Shown: positions 9,466-18,153, numbered from the stretch's first letter. The stretch: 64,000 nt of DNA from Streptomyces sp. NRRL B-1140 (GCF_001280065.1 NZ_LGEA01000102.1:124001-188000); one strand, 5' to 3'. Notes: generated by a model not told the origin, from the sequence alone. Program-made: numbers and translations.

Positions 9466-10748
9466 ACCGGGACCCGCCGGAACAGCAGCCCCGCCAGGGC
9501 ACACTGCACCGCCGCCGCGGACGCCAGCGCCAGGCACACGCCGGGCAGTCCGAGCCCCGTCAGTCCGTACGCGAACGCCAGCTGGACCGCGGTCCCGAGC
9601 GCGGTGACGCGCAGCAGCGCGGGAGCGTCTCCGCTGCCCTCGAAGACACCGCCGAGCGCGATCAGGCCCGCCATCAGCACGAGGTAGGGCCCCACGCAAC
9701 GCAAGAACACCACCCCCTCGTGTGCGACAGCGGGCCCGGCGCCGAAGGCGGCCATGATCCAGGGGGCGCCGACGGCCAGCAGGACGGCCGCGGTGAGGCC
9801 GAGGGCCACGGAGAGGAGCACGGCCTGCCTCCCGATCGCCCGCCGCCCGTCCCGCCCGGCGCCGCGCGTATGAGCGGTGTGGATGGCGGCGGCCTGGCGG
9901 ACGGCGTAGAAGGCCATGGTCGCCACGTACATGGCCTTGTAGGCGATCGCGTACGCGGCGACGGCCGTCACCCCGAGCCGCGCCACGACCGCGACCAGAA
10001 CCAGGGCGCCCGTCTGCCGCACGGTGAAGTCAAAGGACATCGGCAGGCCGGTGGTCAGCGTCCGGCGCAGGGAGACGGCCGGGCTCTCCCCCGGCTCGGC
10101 CCGCCGGACGGTGCGCAGCAGGGCGTTGCGGCGGAGCGCCACGAGCCCCGCCCCGAGCGCCACGGACCGGGCCAGCACTGTGGCGGCAGCGGCACCCCGG
10201 ACGCCATGGAGATGGATGAGGAGCGGGTCCAGGACGAGGATCAGACCGTTGGCCAACAGCGCGAGCCGCATCGGGGTGCGGGTGTCGCCGGTGCCCTTGA
10301 GGAGGCCGTCGACGAGTTGCTGGGCGAAGAAGACGGCCATGCCGGGCATGGAGAGCGTGAAGTAGGCGACGGCGAGCGGAAGGGCCGCGCCGTCCGCCCC
10401 GCCCAGCACCAGCCGGGCCAGCGGTTCACGCGCGAGCAGGCCGCCCGCCACCACCAGGGGTGTCACCAGTGCCCACAGCGCCCATCCGCCGCGCACGGCG
10501 GCCCGTACCGCCCCCGGATCACGGGCGCCCCGGCCGTGGGCGACCAGCACGGTGGTGCCGGAGGCGAAGACCAGGGCGACACCGAGCAGCACGTTCTCCG
10601 TACTGGTCGCCACGGCGACGGCGGCCACGGCCGGACCGCCCAGCCGGGCGACCCAGACGGTGTTGATGATCCCGGCGGCGACCGAGGCGAGGAGCGAGAA
10701 GTAGACGGGGCGGGCGAGCAGCAGGAGCTGCGTGCGGTGCGTGTTCAC
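9426..10748 (-). CDS. MATE-family multidrug/metabolite exporter
   Basis: 440 residues from GTG 10748 (VNTHRTQLLLL), with AGGGGGA about 8 nt upstream; the longer frame to 10856 would run through the operator and the PadR start, so it is rejected. Twelve hydrophobic helices lie in two related halves. VDGLLKGTGDTRTPM and GVFEGSGDAPALL occupy the paired positions typical of MatE repeats (about residues 145 and 365). It would use a Na+ or H+ gradient to expel small molecules. It is divergent from a PadR regulator with a shared double palindrome between them, so control by that repressor is likely. The substrate is unknown. Confidence 0.92.
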   Translation of the reverse strand: MNTHRTQLLLLARPVYFSLLASVAAGIINTVWVARLGGPAVAAVAVATSTENVLLGVALVFASGTTVLVAHGRGARDPGAVRAAVRGGWALWALVTPLVVAGGLLAREPLARLVLGGADGAALPLAVAYFTLSMPGMAVFFAQQLVDGLLKGTGDTRTPMRLALLANGLILVLDPLLIHLHGVRGAAAATVLARSVALGAGLVALRRNALLRTVRRAEPGESPAVSLRRTLTTGLPMSFDFTVRQTGALVLVAVVARLGVTAVAAYAIAYKAMYVATMAFYAVRQAAAIHTAHTRGAGRDGRRAIGRQAVLLSVALGLTAAVLLAVGAPWIMAAFGAGPAVAHEGVVFLRCVGPYLVLMAGLIALGGVFEGSGDAPALLRVTALGTAVQLAFAYGLTGLGLPGVCLALASAAAVQCALAGLLFRRVPVQEETGVSSVRVG

Positions 10749-10777
10749 GGTGGCGGTCCCCCTGAGGCTGCGACGAA

Positions 10778-10805
10778 CCTCGATTCGAGCTATCTCGAAT
10801 CGAGG
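10778..10805. promoter_or_regulatory. Double palindromic operator between MATE and PadR genes
   Basis: Two nearly identical palindromes, CTCGATTCGAG (10779-10789) and CTCGAATCGAG (10794-10804), are separated by CTAT. With one flanking C or G the whole forms a perfect inverted repeat with 12-bp arms. It lies 30 bp before the exporter start and 50 bp before padR, where it could block both promoters. PadR dimers bind palindromes of this kind; this assignment is inferred from position. Confidence 0.75.
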
Positions 10806-10854
10806 TAGCTCGTTAAGAGGTAGCATGCGGTGTCGACCACCCGCAAGGAGGGCC

Positions 10855-11385
10855 ATGCTGGAGCTGTCGATCCTGGGTTTCCTGGCCGAGCAGCCGCTGC
10901 ACGGTTATGAGCTGAAGGAGCGCATCAAGGCGCTGACCGGGCATGTCCGGCCGGTGAGCGACGGCGCGCTCTACCCGGCGATCACCCGGCTCACCACGGC
11001 GGGCCTGCTCGACCAGCGCACCGAGCCGGGTGCGAGCGCGGCCCCGCGCCGGATTCTCGCCCTCACGGAGAAGGGCAGGGAGGAACTGCTGGCGCGACTG
11101 CGCGCCCCCAAGCAGACGGAGATCACCGACCACGTCCGCTTCAACACGGTCCTCGCCTTCCTGCGCCACCTGCCCGACCGGCACGAGCAGGCCGCGGTGC
11201 TGCGCCGCCGGCTGGACTTCCTCGAGGCGCCGACGAGCTTCTTCTACGACTCCGGCAGGCCGGTCAGCGCCGAGGAGGCGGAGGATCTGTTCCGCCAGGG
11301 CATGCTGCGCGTGGCCCGGGCGACGGGCGAGGCGGAGCGGGCCTGGCTGCGGGAGGCCGTCGAGGTGCTGGAGCGGCCGGAGTAA
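10855..11385 (+). CDS. PadR-family transcriptional regulator
   Basis: 176 residues from ATG 10855, AAGGAGG ending 3 nt before the start. The winged-helix PadR domain occupies residues 1-85: LSILGFLAEQPLHGYELKER, then the recognition part DGALYPAITRLTTAGLL and the wing (RRILALTEKGREEL). The C-terminal half is a helical dimerisation domain of the longer PadR (Vir_act_alpha_C-like) type. It is divergent from the MATE exporter, the classic arrangement of a repressor that responds to an exporter's substrate. The palindromes at 10778-10805 are the probable operator and would also give autoregulation. Confidence 0.92.
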   Translation: MLELSILGFLAEQPLHGYELKERIKALTGHVRPVSDGALYPAITRLTTAGLLDQRTEPGASAAPRRILALTEKGREELLARLRAPKQTEITDHVRFNTVLAFLRHLPDRHEQAAVLRRRLDFLEAPTSFFYDSGRPVSAEEAEDLFRQGMLRVARATGEAERAWLREAVEVLERPE

Positions 11386-11407
11386 GGGGGCGGGCGGACG
11401 GTCCGGA

Positions 11408-12592
11408 TCAGCCCAGCTGGTCCCGCAGATACGCCCGCCAGTCCTCCGTGAAGGCGTCGGGTGTGGTCCCGAGGACCGTCCGCATCGCGTCCTCCAACGC
11501 CCCGGCGCGCTGCCGGTGCTCCCCGACGGCCCGGTAGAACGCGCCCAGCCGGGCCTCGCCCCAGCGGTCGGCGATCAGCCGGCATGCCGTCCAGCCGCTC
11601 TCATAGGAGCGGGCCAGGCGGCTCGCGTCGCCGGTGAAGCCGAAGTCCCCGTCGTCGGGGAGAGCGGCGGGGAGGCGGTCGTCGCGGACGGCCCGGGACA
11701 GTTCCGGCGCGGCCTCGGCGGGGGTGCGGCCGGCGGCGCGGTAGCCGACCCAGTCGGCGTACCCCTCCGACAGCCACAGCGGCGTGGCGGCCGTGGTCCG
11801 GGTGCGGGTGGCGACATGGGTGGTCTCGTGGGTGACGACGACCTGCTCGCCCAGGCCGCCGAGGAGCGCGAACGCGTCCGGGTTGACGATGATCCGGTCC
11901 GCCGGTGCCCGGGCCGGAGCCCCCGTCTCGCCGGTGGTGACCGCCGCGATGCCGCGGTAGGAGGAGGCGGGTGAGCCGAGCAGCCCCGCCATCCCCTCCA
12001 CCGACTCGGGCACGAGCACGACGACCCGCCGGCTCCAGTCCGTGCCCCAGGCCTCCGACACGGCCGGTACGGCACGGTCGGCCAGGTCCGCGAAGTCCCG
12101 CAGCGCCCGCCCGGACTGCCCGACGCCGAGCACGAGACTGTGCCGGCCCCGGACCGGTTGCACCGCTCCCTGGTCCCACAGCTGCTGTGCGGCCTTTCTC
12201 GCCGGCCGGTCGGTGTCGACGGACCACCGCCCGTCCGCGTCCCGGACCAGCCGGAGGGTGCGCCCCGCGGTCACCGGCGCCCGGTCGTACCCGGCGACGC
12301 GGTACCGCAGTTCGGCGTCGGCGGTGGCCGTGTCGCCGGTGCGGTGCACCGCTGTCACCCGGTACGACCACGCGGCCACGGGGACCGCACGCAGCTTGGC
12401 GAAGTCCGTCCCCTCGCCGGTCCGTTCATAGGCCCGCTCGTCGCGGTCCAGGACCGCGGCGGCCCGCCGGTCCAGCAGACGCTGGACGTCGGCCGTGGCG
12501 CTGTCGGCCGTGGGCCGCCCGCCACACCCGGCCAGGGAGGCGAGCAGCACGACGAGCGCCACCAGCGCACGCCCCGACCTTCGACCAGCCAC
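11408..12592 (-). CDS. Putative lipoprotein metalloprotease (HETTH gluzincin-like)
   Basis: 394 residues. A lipoprotein signal is clear: charged start, hydrophobic stretch, lipobox LAGC with Cys23. The N-terminal part (30-150) resembles an NTF2-like/nuclear-transport beta domain with internal similarity. The C-terminal part has HETTH (His255, Glu256, His259) followed by LSEGYADW (Glu276), the spacing and EGxA pattern of gluzincin (MA clan) zinc proteases. It would be tethered to the outer face of the membrane. It is convergent with padR and ends 22 nt from it. It is co-directional with, and just downstream of, the NlpC/P60 genes (33-nt gap), so it may act on the cell envelope. The substrate is unknown. 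Confidence 0.8.
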   Translation of the reverse strand: MAGRRSGRALVALVVLLASLAGCGGRPTADSATADVQRLLDRRAAAVLDRDERAYERTGEGTDFAKLRAVPVAAWSYRVTAVHRTGDTATADAELRYRVAGYDRAPVTAGRTLRLVRDADGRWSVDTDRPARKAAQQLWDQGAVQPVRGRHSLVLGVGQSGRALRDFADLADRAVPAVSEAWGTDWSRRVVVLVPESVEGMAGLLGSPASSYRGIAAVTTGETGAPARAPADRIIVNPDAFALLGGLGEQVVVTHETTHVATRTRTTAATPLWLSEGYADWVGYRAAGRTPAEAAPELSRAVRDDRLPAALPDDGDFGFTGDASRLARSYESGWTACRLIADRWGEARLGAFYRAVGEHRQRAGALEDAMRTVLGTTPDAFTEDWRAYLRDQLG

Positions 12593-12625
12593 GTCCCCGA
12601 TCGTACGGGCGCCGGGCCCTGTCGG

Positions 12626-13639
12626 TCAGACCCTGGTGACCGAGGAGACGGGCATCATCCCGACCGGGTCGTAGCGCACGGGCGCGCCGGGGTAGGGCGC
12701 GTGGATGACCTGGCCGTCGCCCATGTACATCCCGACATGGCTGGCGTCGCCCCGGTAGAGGACCAGGTCTCCGGGACGCGCCTCGGACAGCGGGACCTGC
12801 CGCCCTGCGTACCGCTGGCCCTGGGAGGTGCGCGGCAGGGCGACCCCGGCCTGTGCGTACGACCACTGCATCAGGCCCGAACAGTCGAAGCCGGTGGGCC
12901 CGTTGGCGCCCCAGACGTAGGGCTTGCCGAGCGCGCTGCGGGCGGCGGCGACGGCTGCGGACCCGCGCTCGGAGGCGGCGCCGGCACCGCCGAGGCCGGG
13001 CATGCCCGGGCGGCCGGAGCGGGAGGCACGGGCGTAGGCGTCGCGCTCGGCGTCCGGCAGGGAGTTGAGCAGGCGCCTGGCCGCGGCGAGTTTGCGCTCC
13101 ACGGTCTTCTTGTGGGCGGCGACGGACGTGCGGCTCTTCTCCAGTTCGCGGAGCTTGCCGGCGGCCTCCTCGCGCTCCTGGGCGAGGTCGCGCAGGGCCT
13201 CCTGGAGCTTCTTCAGCTCACCGGCCTGACGGGTGGTGAGGCGGTCGAGCCGGGTGGCGCGGTCGAGGTAGTCGTCCGGGTCGTCGGAGAGCAGCAGGGC
13301 CAGGGACGGGTCGATGCCGCCCGAGCGGTACTGGGCGCCGGCGAGCGAACCGAGGGACTCACGCAGGTTGTTGACCCGCTGCTGCTGCCGGGCGACGCGG
13401 TCCCGGGCGGTGCCGGACTCCGCGCGCAGCAGGTCGGCCCGCTCGTCGGCCTCGTTGTACGCCTCGGTCGCCTTCTCGGCCTGCGCGTAGAGCCGGTCCA
13501 CCGTGGCCCGGGTGTCGTCGTGCGGTGCCGCGCCGGCGGGTGCCGTGCCCAGGGCGGCGGCCGCGACGGACAGGATGCTGACGGCGGCACCGGCGCCCCG
13601 GTCGAACCCGGACGGTGCAAGGCGGCGATGGGACCCCAC
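12626..13639 (-). CDS. NlpC/P60 peptidoglycan hydrolase, RipC-like, copy A
   Basis: 337 residues from GTG 13639 (VGSHRRLAPSG), with AAGGAG upstream; the start matches that of the paralogue upstream (VASHRRP). A signal peptide ends near AGAAP (residue about 38). Coiled coil fills residues about 45-200. The C-terminal NlpC/P60 domain has the catalytic Cys in FDCSGLMQWSY, the first His in SHVGMYMG and the second in IHAPYPG. It would cut D-glutamyl-meso-DAP bonds in peptidoglycan outside the cell. The coiled coil probably autoinhibits or docks to a partner, as in RipC. It lies in tandem with copy B and probably gives its transcript to the lipoprotein gene. Confidence 0.9.
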   Translation of the reverse strand: MGSHRRLAPSGFDRGAGAAVSILSVAAAALGTAPAGAAPHDDTRATVDRLYAQAEKATEAYNEADERADLLRAESGTARDRVARQQQRVNNLRESLGSLAGAQYRSGGIDPSLALLLSDDPDDYLDRATRLDRLTTRQAGELKKLQEALRDLAQEREEAAGKLRELEKSRTSVAAHKKTVERKLAAARRLLNSLPDAERDAYARASRSGRPGMPGLGGAGAASERGSAAVAAARSALGKPYVWGANGPTGFDCSGLMQWSYAQAGVALPRTSQGQRYAGRQVPLSEARPGDLVLYRGDASHVGMYMGDGQVIHAPYPGAPVRYDPVGMMPVSSVTRV

Positions 13640-13780
13640 GGGAAGCCGCTCTCCTTCCGCTGACGGACTTGGAACGCGGCAGACAGTAGCCCCGTGGCAG
13701 GGGGCCGCCAACGACCATCCGTGGGTGTCCAGCAGTGCGCCCCGCCGCTGACGCAGGTCAATGGCGGGGCGTGGGCTCAC

Positions 13781-13803
13781 TCGGGCGGTCATGAATCGCC
13801 CGA
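13781..13803. terminator. Candidate terminator after NlpC/P60 copy B
   Basis: Perfect 7-bp inverted repeat TCGGGCG/CGCCCGA with a 9-nt loop, about 80 nt past the stop of the upstream NlpC/P60 gene. There is no T-tract. The remainder of the 240-nt gap shows nothing recognisable. Confidence 0.35.
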
Positions 13804-13879
13804 ACGGCGGACACGGTGTCCTGATCTTGAAGGCGCCGAAGGGACCTCGGGACGGCCCGGCGAGCTTCGGGGGACGGGG

Positions 13880-14920
13880 TCAGACGCGGACGCCGAACAT
13901 GAACGGGCCGCCGATGGTGCTCATCGACTCGTAGCGGACGACCGTGCCGGTGCGCGGGGCGTGGATGATCTGCCCGTTTCCGGCGTAGAGGCCGACGTGG
14001 TGCAGGTCGTTGAAGAAGAAGACCAGGTCCCCGACCTTGAGCTGGCTGGTCGAGTAGATCTTGGTGCCGATCTGGGACTGAGCCTCGGAGGTGCGCGGGA
14101 TCTGGATGCCGGCGGAGGCGTAGGCCCGGGAGGTGAGGCCGGAGCAGTCGAAGGAGCTCATGCCGGTGGCGCCGTACACGTAGGGCTTGCCGAGCTGGCT
14201 CTGGGCGAAGGCGAACGCGGCCGCGGCGCGTCCCGAGCCGGGCGGGACGTCGACGTCGAGGGCGTCGCGCTCGCTGGCCCGGCTGGCGCGGCTCTGCTCG
14301 GCGGCGAGTGCGGCCTTCTCGGCGGCGGTGAGGCTGTTGAGCAGCTTCTGCGCGGAGGCGAGCTTGCCCTGGACTTCCTTCTTCTTGTTGCCGAGTTCGG
14401 TCCGGGTGGCGGCGAGGTCCTTGAGCTTCTCGGAGGCCTCGGCGCGCTCCTGGGCGAGTTCGCGCTGCTTCTCCTGGACCTTCTTCAGCGCCTCGACCTG
14501 CTGGCTGCTCAACTGGTCGAGCGTGGAGGCCTTGTCGAGGTAGTCCTCGGGGTTTGCCGAGAGGAAGAGCTGGACCGAGGGGTCGATGGAGCCGGTGCGG
14601 TACTGCGAGGCGGCGGCGAGTCCCAGACTGTCGCGGAGCTCGTTCAGCTCCTCCTGACCACGGGCCACGTTGTCCTGGATGGTGGAGATCTCCTTCTGGA
14701 GCTTCTCCTGCTTATCCTTGGCACCGTTGTACTTCTCGGTGGCCTGCTCGGCCTCTTCGTAGAGCTTGTCGACCTTGGTCTTGACCTCGTCCTTGCTCGG
14801 CTTCTCGCTGGGCGCCGCGTTGGCGGCCTGCGAGCTGAAGGCGACGGCAGCGGCGGCGGCTGTGGTCAGCACGGTCACACGTGCGCGGCTCGGCTGCTTG
14901 GGACGACGGTGGGACGCCAC
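13880..14920 (-). CDS. NlpC/P60 peptidoglycan hydrolase, RipC-like, copy B
   Basis: 346 residues from GTG 14920 behind AAGGAG at 10-nt spacing. The signal peptide (VTVLTTAAAAAVAFSSQAAN then AAP) is followed by a Lys/Glu-rich coiled coil (about 45-215) and an NlpC/P60 domain with FDCSGLTSRAY, HHVGLYAG and IHAPRTG as the Cys-His-His triad. It is a paralogue of the next gene downstream with the same layout, and both resemble mycobacterial Rv2190c by position and architecture. A secreted D,L-endopeptidase acting in cell separation or growth is likely. A good sigma-70-type promoter lies 70 nt upstream. Confidence 0.92.
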   Translation of the reverse strand: MASHRRPKQPSRARVTVLTTAAAAAVAFSSQAANAAPSEKPSKDEVKTKVDKLYEEAEQATEKYNGAKDKQEKLQKEISTIQDNVARGQEELNELRDSLGLAAASQYRTGSIDPSVQLFLSANPEDYLDKASTLDQLSSQQVEALKKVQEKQRELAQERAEASEKLKDLAATRTELGNKKKEVQGKLASAQKLLNSLTAAEKAALAAEQSRASRASERDALDVDVPPGSGRAAAAFAFAQSQLGKPYVYGATGMSSFDCSGLTSRAYASAGIQIPRTSEAQSQIGTKIYSTSQLKVGDLVFFFNDLHHVGLYAGNGQIIHAPRTGTVVRYESMSTIGGPFMFGVRV

Positions 14921-14992
14921 GGGTGAAAAGCTCCTTCTGGCCCCTCCGCCGTCTCTCCCGATGAGTGATCACCCGAGCGGAGGTTCGGCCCG

Positions 14993-15022
14993 ACCCTAGT
15001 GACCTTCCTGTGATCAGTTCAA
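14993..15022 (-). promoter_or_regulatory. Promoter of NlpC/P60 copy B
   Basis: On the minus strand TTGAAC (15017-15022), an 18-nt spacer and TAGGGT (14993-14998), close to the Streptomyces vegetative consensus. It gives a leader of about 65 nt. Further upstream, 15079-15102 holds a CGGTGAG/CTCACCG hairpin among three CTCAC repeats of unknown role. Confidence 0.6.
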
Positions 15023-15165
15023 ATCCTCAGATGAAAAATTGCGTCACGGTAGGCCATCTTTTCCCCTGGACTCACAGGCGGTGAGACCCGTTTGACTCAC
15101 CGTGGCTCACCGGCCCCACCAATCCGGGCATCGCGCCCGGAGGTTACAGAGCGGGCGTACGTACC

Positions 15166-16515
15166 CTAGGCGCGCGAAAGGCGCTTGAGCAGCATGGCCG
15201 AGGCCACCGGGCGGGCACCGGCCCGGGCCACGCCGTCGGCGACCTCGCGGTCGGTGGACGCCACGATGACCGGACGGCCCGGCGGTTCGGCGCGCACCAA
15301 CTGGCGGATGAGTTCGTCGGCGGTGACGCCCGGCTTCGAGAACAGCACGCGTACGCCGCGCGGCGGGGCCAGCAGCACCGGTGCGGCGAGCTCGGCGCCG
15401 TCGAAGACGCAGGTCACCTCGGCGCCGCTCTGCGCGGCCAGTTGGGAGAGCTGTCCGAGCAGCCTCAGGCGCTGCTTCTCCAGCGGCATCTGCGGATAGC
15501 CGGTCTTGGTGACGTTGTAGCCGTCGACGACCAGATGGGCCTGCGGGAGCGCCAGCAGCTGGTCGAGGACCTGCGGGTCGTTCTCGGACAGGGCGCGGGC
15601 GGCGATGTCCTTCGGGGTCATCCGGCCCGGCTCGACGGCGTCCACGGTCTCGGCGGGCCGCACCGACACCGGCGGCAGGGCCAGTTCACGGCGGAGCCCC
15701 TGGGTGGCGTCCAGGAGGGTGTCCAGCAGCAGCCGTACCCGCATGTCCTCGACGCTGCGGCCCTCGCGGGCGGCCCGGCGCGCGGCCTCCAGAGCGGCCT
15801 CGGACTCGCTCAGCCGGGACTTCAGCCGCCGGGTCTCACTCTCGGCTGCGGACACCTGGGCGTGCCCCTCGGCGCGGACGGCGTCGATCTCGCCGTGCGC
15901 CTTGCGCAGCGCGGCCTCGCCGCGCTTGACGTCGCTGAGGGCGGCGCGCAGCTTGCGGTGCAGCGCCTCGGTTTCCTTCTTGGCCGATTCCAGCTCCGTG
16001 CGCAGCCGCTCGGTCTCGGCCCGGGTGTGCTCACGGGCCCGGTCGAGCTCGGCACGCAGCCGCTCCAGTTCGGCCCGGCTCTCCTCGTCGGCACGCTCGG
16101 CGTCGGCCCGCTGGGCCTCCTCACCGGCGGCGGCCACCAGCTTCACCCAGCCGGCCGGCCGCAGTACGTAGGCCGCGGCCGCCACGTCGAGCGGGTCCGC
16201 GGCCGGGGGCGGGGAGCCTGAGTCGAGAGCGCCGGTCAGCTCCGGCTGGGCCTCTCTGAGCTTCTCCCCGATGCGCTGGCGGAACAGCGGGTCCGTCTCC
16301 AGCGCGGCCGCCATCGCGTTGCCCGCGAACTTCGCCCGGCGGTTCGGCGCGAACCTGGCGTACTGCCTGAGCTGCGCGGGCAGCTCGCCGACCGTCAGCG
16401 AGCCGAAGCCGTCGGAGACGATCTGCACGACTCTGCGGCGGACGCCGTCGGGCAGCGGACGGTCGAGCACCTCGGCGGCGCCGTCGCCCGGCCCCCCGCC
16501 TGTGGTCTCCACCAT
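15166..16515 (-). CDS. NYN-domain (YacP-like) RNA-processing protein with coiled coil
   Basis: 449 residues. The N-terminal 125 residues form a helical domain; residues about 135-265 are a long Arg/Glu-rich coiled coil; the C-terminal 150 residues are a NYN/PIN-like nuclease domain with LVVDGYNVTKTG, TCVFDGAEL, VLFSKPGVTADELIRQLV and IVASTDREVADG, giving the acidic residues of the metal site. YacP (Rae1) of Bacillus is a ribosome-associated endoribonuclease of this family, but the N-terminal extension is actinobacterial. The start at ATG 16515 has only a weak GGGG site. It lies 36 nt downstream of the zinc-ribbon gene and probably shares its transcript. It may take part in RNA decay or translation quality control; this is inference. 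Confidence 0.85.
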   Translation of the reverse strand: MVETTGGGPGDGAAEVLDRPLPDGVRRRVVQIVSDGFGSLTVGELPAQLRQYARFAPNRRAKFAGNAMAAALETDPLFRQRIGEKLREAQPELTGALDSGSPPPAADPLDVAAAAYVLRPAGWVKLVAAAGEEAQRADAERADEESRAELERLRAELDRAREHTRAETERLRTELESAKKETEALHRKLRAALSDVKRGEAALRKAHGEIDAVRAEGHAQVSAAESETRRLKSRLSESEAALEAARRAAREGRSVEDMRVRLLLDTLLDATQGLRRELALPPVSVRPAETVDAVEPGRMTPKDIAARALSENDPQVLDQLLALPQAHLVVDGYNVTKTGYPQMPLEKQRLRLLGQLSQLAAQSGAEVTCVFDGAELAAPVLLAPPRGVRVLFSKPGVTADELIRQLVRAEPPGRPVIVASTDREVADGVARAGARPVASAMLLKRLSRA

Positions 16516-16551
16516 CCGTCACACCCCAATGCTGTGCGGGGCCTGCTCCCG

Positions 16552-16791
16552 TCAGGAGCCGGCGCCCGGCCTGTCCACGAGTTCCACCTGGTCCACCGCG
16601 TTGCACCAGCGGCAGCGCACCGACTCGATGGTCTCACTGAGCACCTCGCGCTCCTCGACCTTCGGCTCTCCGGCCAGGTCCAGGTGGACGTACTCGACGA
16701 CCTTCGACGAGCGGGTCACGTCGAACCTCGTGAGGTTGCCGCAGAGGGTGCAGCGCCACCGCGTCTCGGCGGTCGGCAGGGGAACCGTCAT
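16552..16791 (-). CDS. Small zinc-ribbon protein
   Basis: 79 residues. Two Cys pairs, CTLCG (residues about 14-17) and CRWC (about 58-61), bracket a beta-rich segment and should bind one zinc ion. The protein is acidic and soluble. It probably shares a transcript with the NYN-domain gene downstream, suggesting a nucleic-acid or ribosome-linked role. No named family was recognised. An AAGGAAAGAG sits about 20 nt upstream, with weak spacing. Confidence 0.75.
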   Translation of the reverse strand: MTVPLPTAETRWRCTLCGNLTRFDVTRSSKVVEYVHLDLAGEPKVEEREVLSETIESVRCRWCNAVDQVELVDRPGAGS

Positions 16792-16950
16792 CGTGACCTG
16801 TTCTCTTTCCTTCTAGTGTCCGTGACGCGACCGGCATCCCCGGTGCGTGTGGCTCGTAACCCTACGGCCTGGCGGGTCCTCGCCGCCCGCGCGTCCACGG
16901 CGGCGAGGCGATCTGTGCGGTTGCGTCCGGTTACGTCATGCTCTGTATCC

Positions 16951-17703
16951 ATGATCAGCAAGTGGAGCGCGTCGATCATCCGGGCCGGCCGATCGGTCCG
17001 GGGGTCCTCGGCGCCGGTGACATACGCACTGATCGCCGTGTGCTGCACGGTCTTCCTGGCAGGACCCGCCTCGGGACTCAATCCGGCGTACGGCACCGGC
17101 GACGAGGTGCTGGCCGTGCAGCGGGCCTACTTCCGGCGCTGGGGAGTGATCCCCGCAGAACTGTTCGAGGGGTCCGCGGGCGCGGCCCTCACCCCGGCGA
17201 CGGCGCTCTTCGTCCACGGCAGCTGGGTCCACCTGCTCGGCAACATGCTCTTCCTCTACGTCTTCGGGGCGATGACCGAGGAGCGGATGGGCCGGGTGCA
17301 GTTCATCCTGTTCTACGTCGGCTGCGGCTACCTGGCCCTGCTGGGCTACGCCGTCGCCAACGCGGACTCCGATCAGTCCCTGGTCGGGGCCTCGGGGGCG
17401 ATCTCGGCGGTCCTCGGTGCATTCCTGTACCTGTTCCCCCGGGCCCGGGTGACCAGTCTTCTGCCGTTCCTGTTCTTCCTGCCGGTGCGCTTCCCGGCAT
17501 GGGTCGTCCTGCCGTTCTGGGCGGCGCTGCAGTGGCTGGCGGCGGGGCGGGCCCCGGCCGCGCCGGGGGTGGCCTACCTCGCCCACCTGATCGGCTTCGG
17601 TCTGGGCTTCGGCTACGCGTCGGTCCGCTACGGCCGCCCCACCGGCCCCACTAGAGTGAAGGGCGCCCCTGCTCCGGCTCCCGAGGGAGAGAACCAGCCG
17701 TGA
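16951..17703 (+). CDS. Rhomboid family intramembrane serine protease
   Basis: 250 residues from ATG 16951. Six membrane helices. The rhomboid signatures are all present: HGSWVHLLGNMLFLYVFG in helix 2 with the oxyanion Asn, LVGASGAISAVLG with the nucleophile Ser in GxSG (helix 4), and YLAHLIGFGLGF with the catalytic His (helix 6). It would cleave single-span membrane proteins inside the bilayer; substrates are unknown. The stop overlaps the start of the next gene by 4 bp (GTGA), implying translational coupling with the Lrp-type domain protein. No clear Shine-Dalgarno is present. Confidence 0.92.
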   Translation: MISKWSASIIRAGRSVRGSSAPVTYALIAVCCTVFLAGPASGLNPAYGTGDEVLAVQRAYFRRWGVIPAELFEGSAGAALTPATALFVHGSWVHLLGNMLFLYVFGAMTEERMGRVQFILFYVGCGYLALLGYAVANADSDQSLVGASGAISAVLGAFLYLFPRARVTSLLPFLFFLPVRFPAWVVLPFWAALQWLAAGRAPAAPGVAYLAHLIGFGLGFGYASVRYGRPTGPTRVKGAPAPAPEGENQP

Positions 17704-17981
17704 TCACCGCGATCGTCCTCATCAAGACCAGCGTGGACCGGATCCCCGAGATCGCAGAGTCGATCGCGGCGCTGGACAGCGTCAGCGAGGTCTTCTCCGT
17801 CACCGGCACCTACGACCTGATCGCGATGGTCCGGGTGAAGGAGCACGAGGACCTGGCGGAGGTCATCCCGGGCCGGATCAGCAAGATCCCCGGCGTGGAG
17901 GGAACCGACACGCACGTGGCGTTCCGCACGTACTCCCAGCACGACCTGGAGGCGGCCTTCTCGATCGGGCTCGACAACTAG
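17700..17981 (+). CDS. Stand-alone Lrp/AsnC ligand-binding (RAM) domain protein
   Basis: 93 residues from GTG 17700 overlapping the rhomboid stop. It is only the C-terminal effector domain of Lrp/AsnC regulators: AIVLIKTSVDRIPEIAESIA, VFSVTGTYDLIAMVRVKEHE and the C-terminal strand; there is no helix-turn-helix. Such proteins form octameric rings and bind amino acids or modulate full-length Lrp proteins. Coupling to the rhomboid gene is conserved in gene order here but its meaning is unclear. Confidence 0.88.
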   Translation: MITAIVLIKTSVDRIPEIAESIAALDSVSEVFSVTGTYDLIAMVRVKEHEDLAEVIPGRISKIPGVEGTDTHVAFRTYSQHDLEAAFSIGLDN

Positions 17982-18153
17982 GGCCGGATCGAGGGGACCA
18001 TCCGATCGCCGGACGGCTGGACAACCCGGCCCGCCCGGCGATTGAGCCCTCCTCAGGTCTCCCCGCAGCGGGTGCGGCCTCATCCGCAGGGTGGACATGG
18101 TCCGCCCCGGCGGACGAGGCGTCGCCGCCATGCCCAGGGCCAGCATGTGTGTC

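Noticed and set aside
14921-15165. Possible c-di-AMP (ydaO) riboswitch before the NlpC/P60 gene
   Set aside because: Such elements precede cell-wall hydrolase genes in actinobacteria, but the conserved aptamer blocks could not be found on the minus strand.
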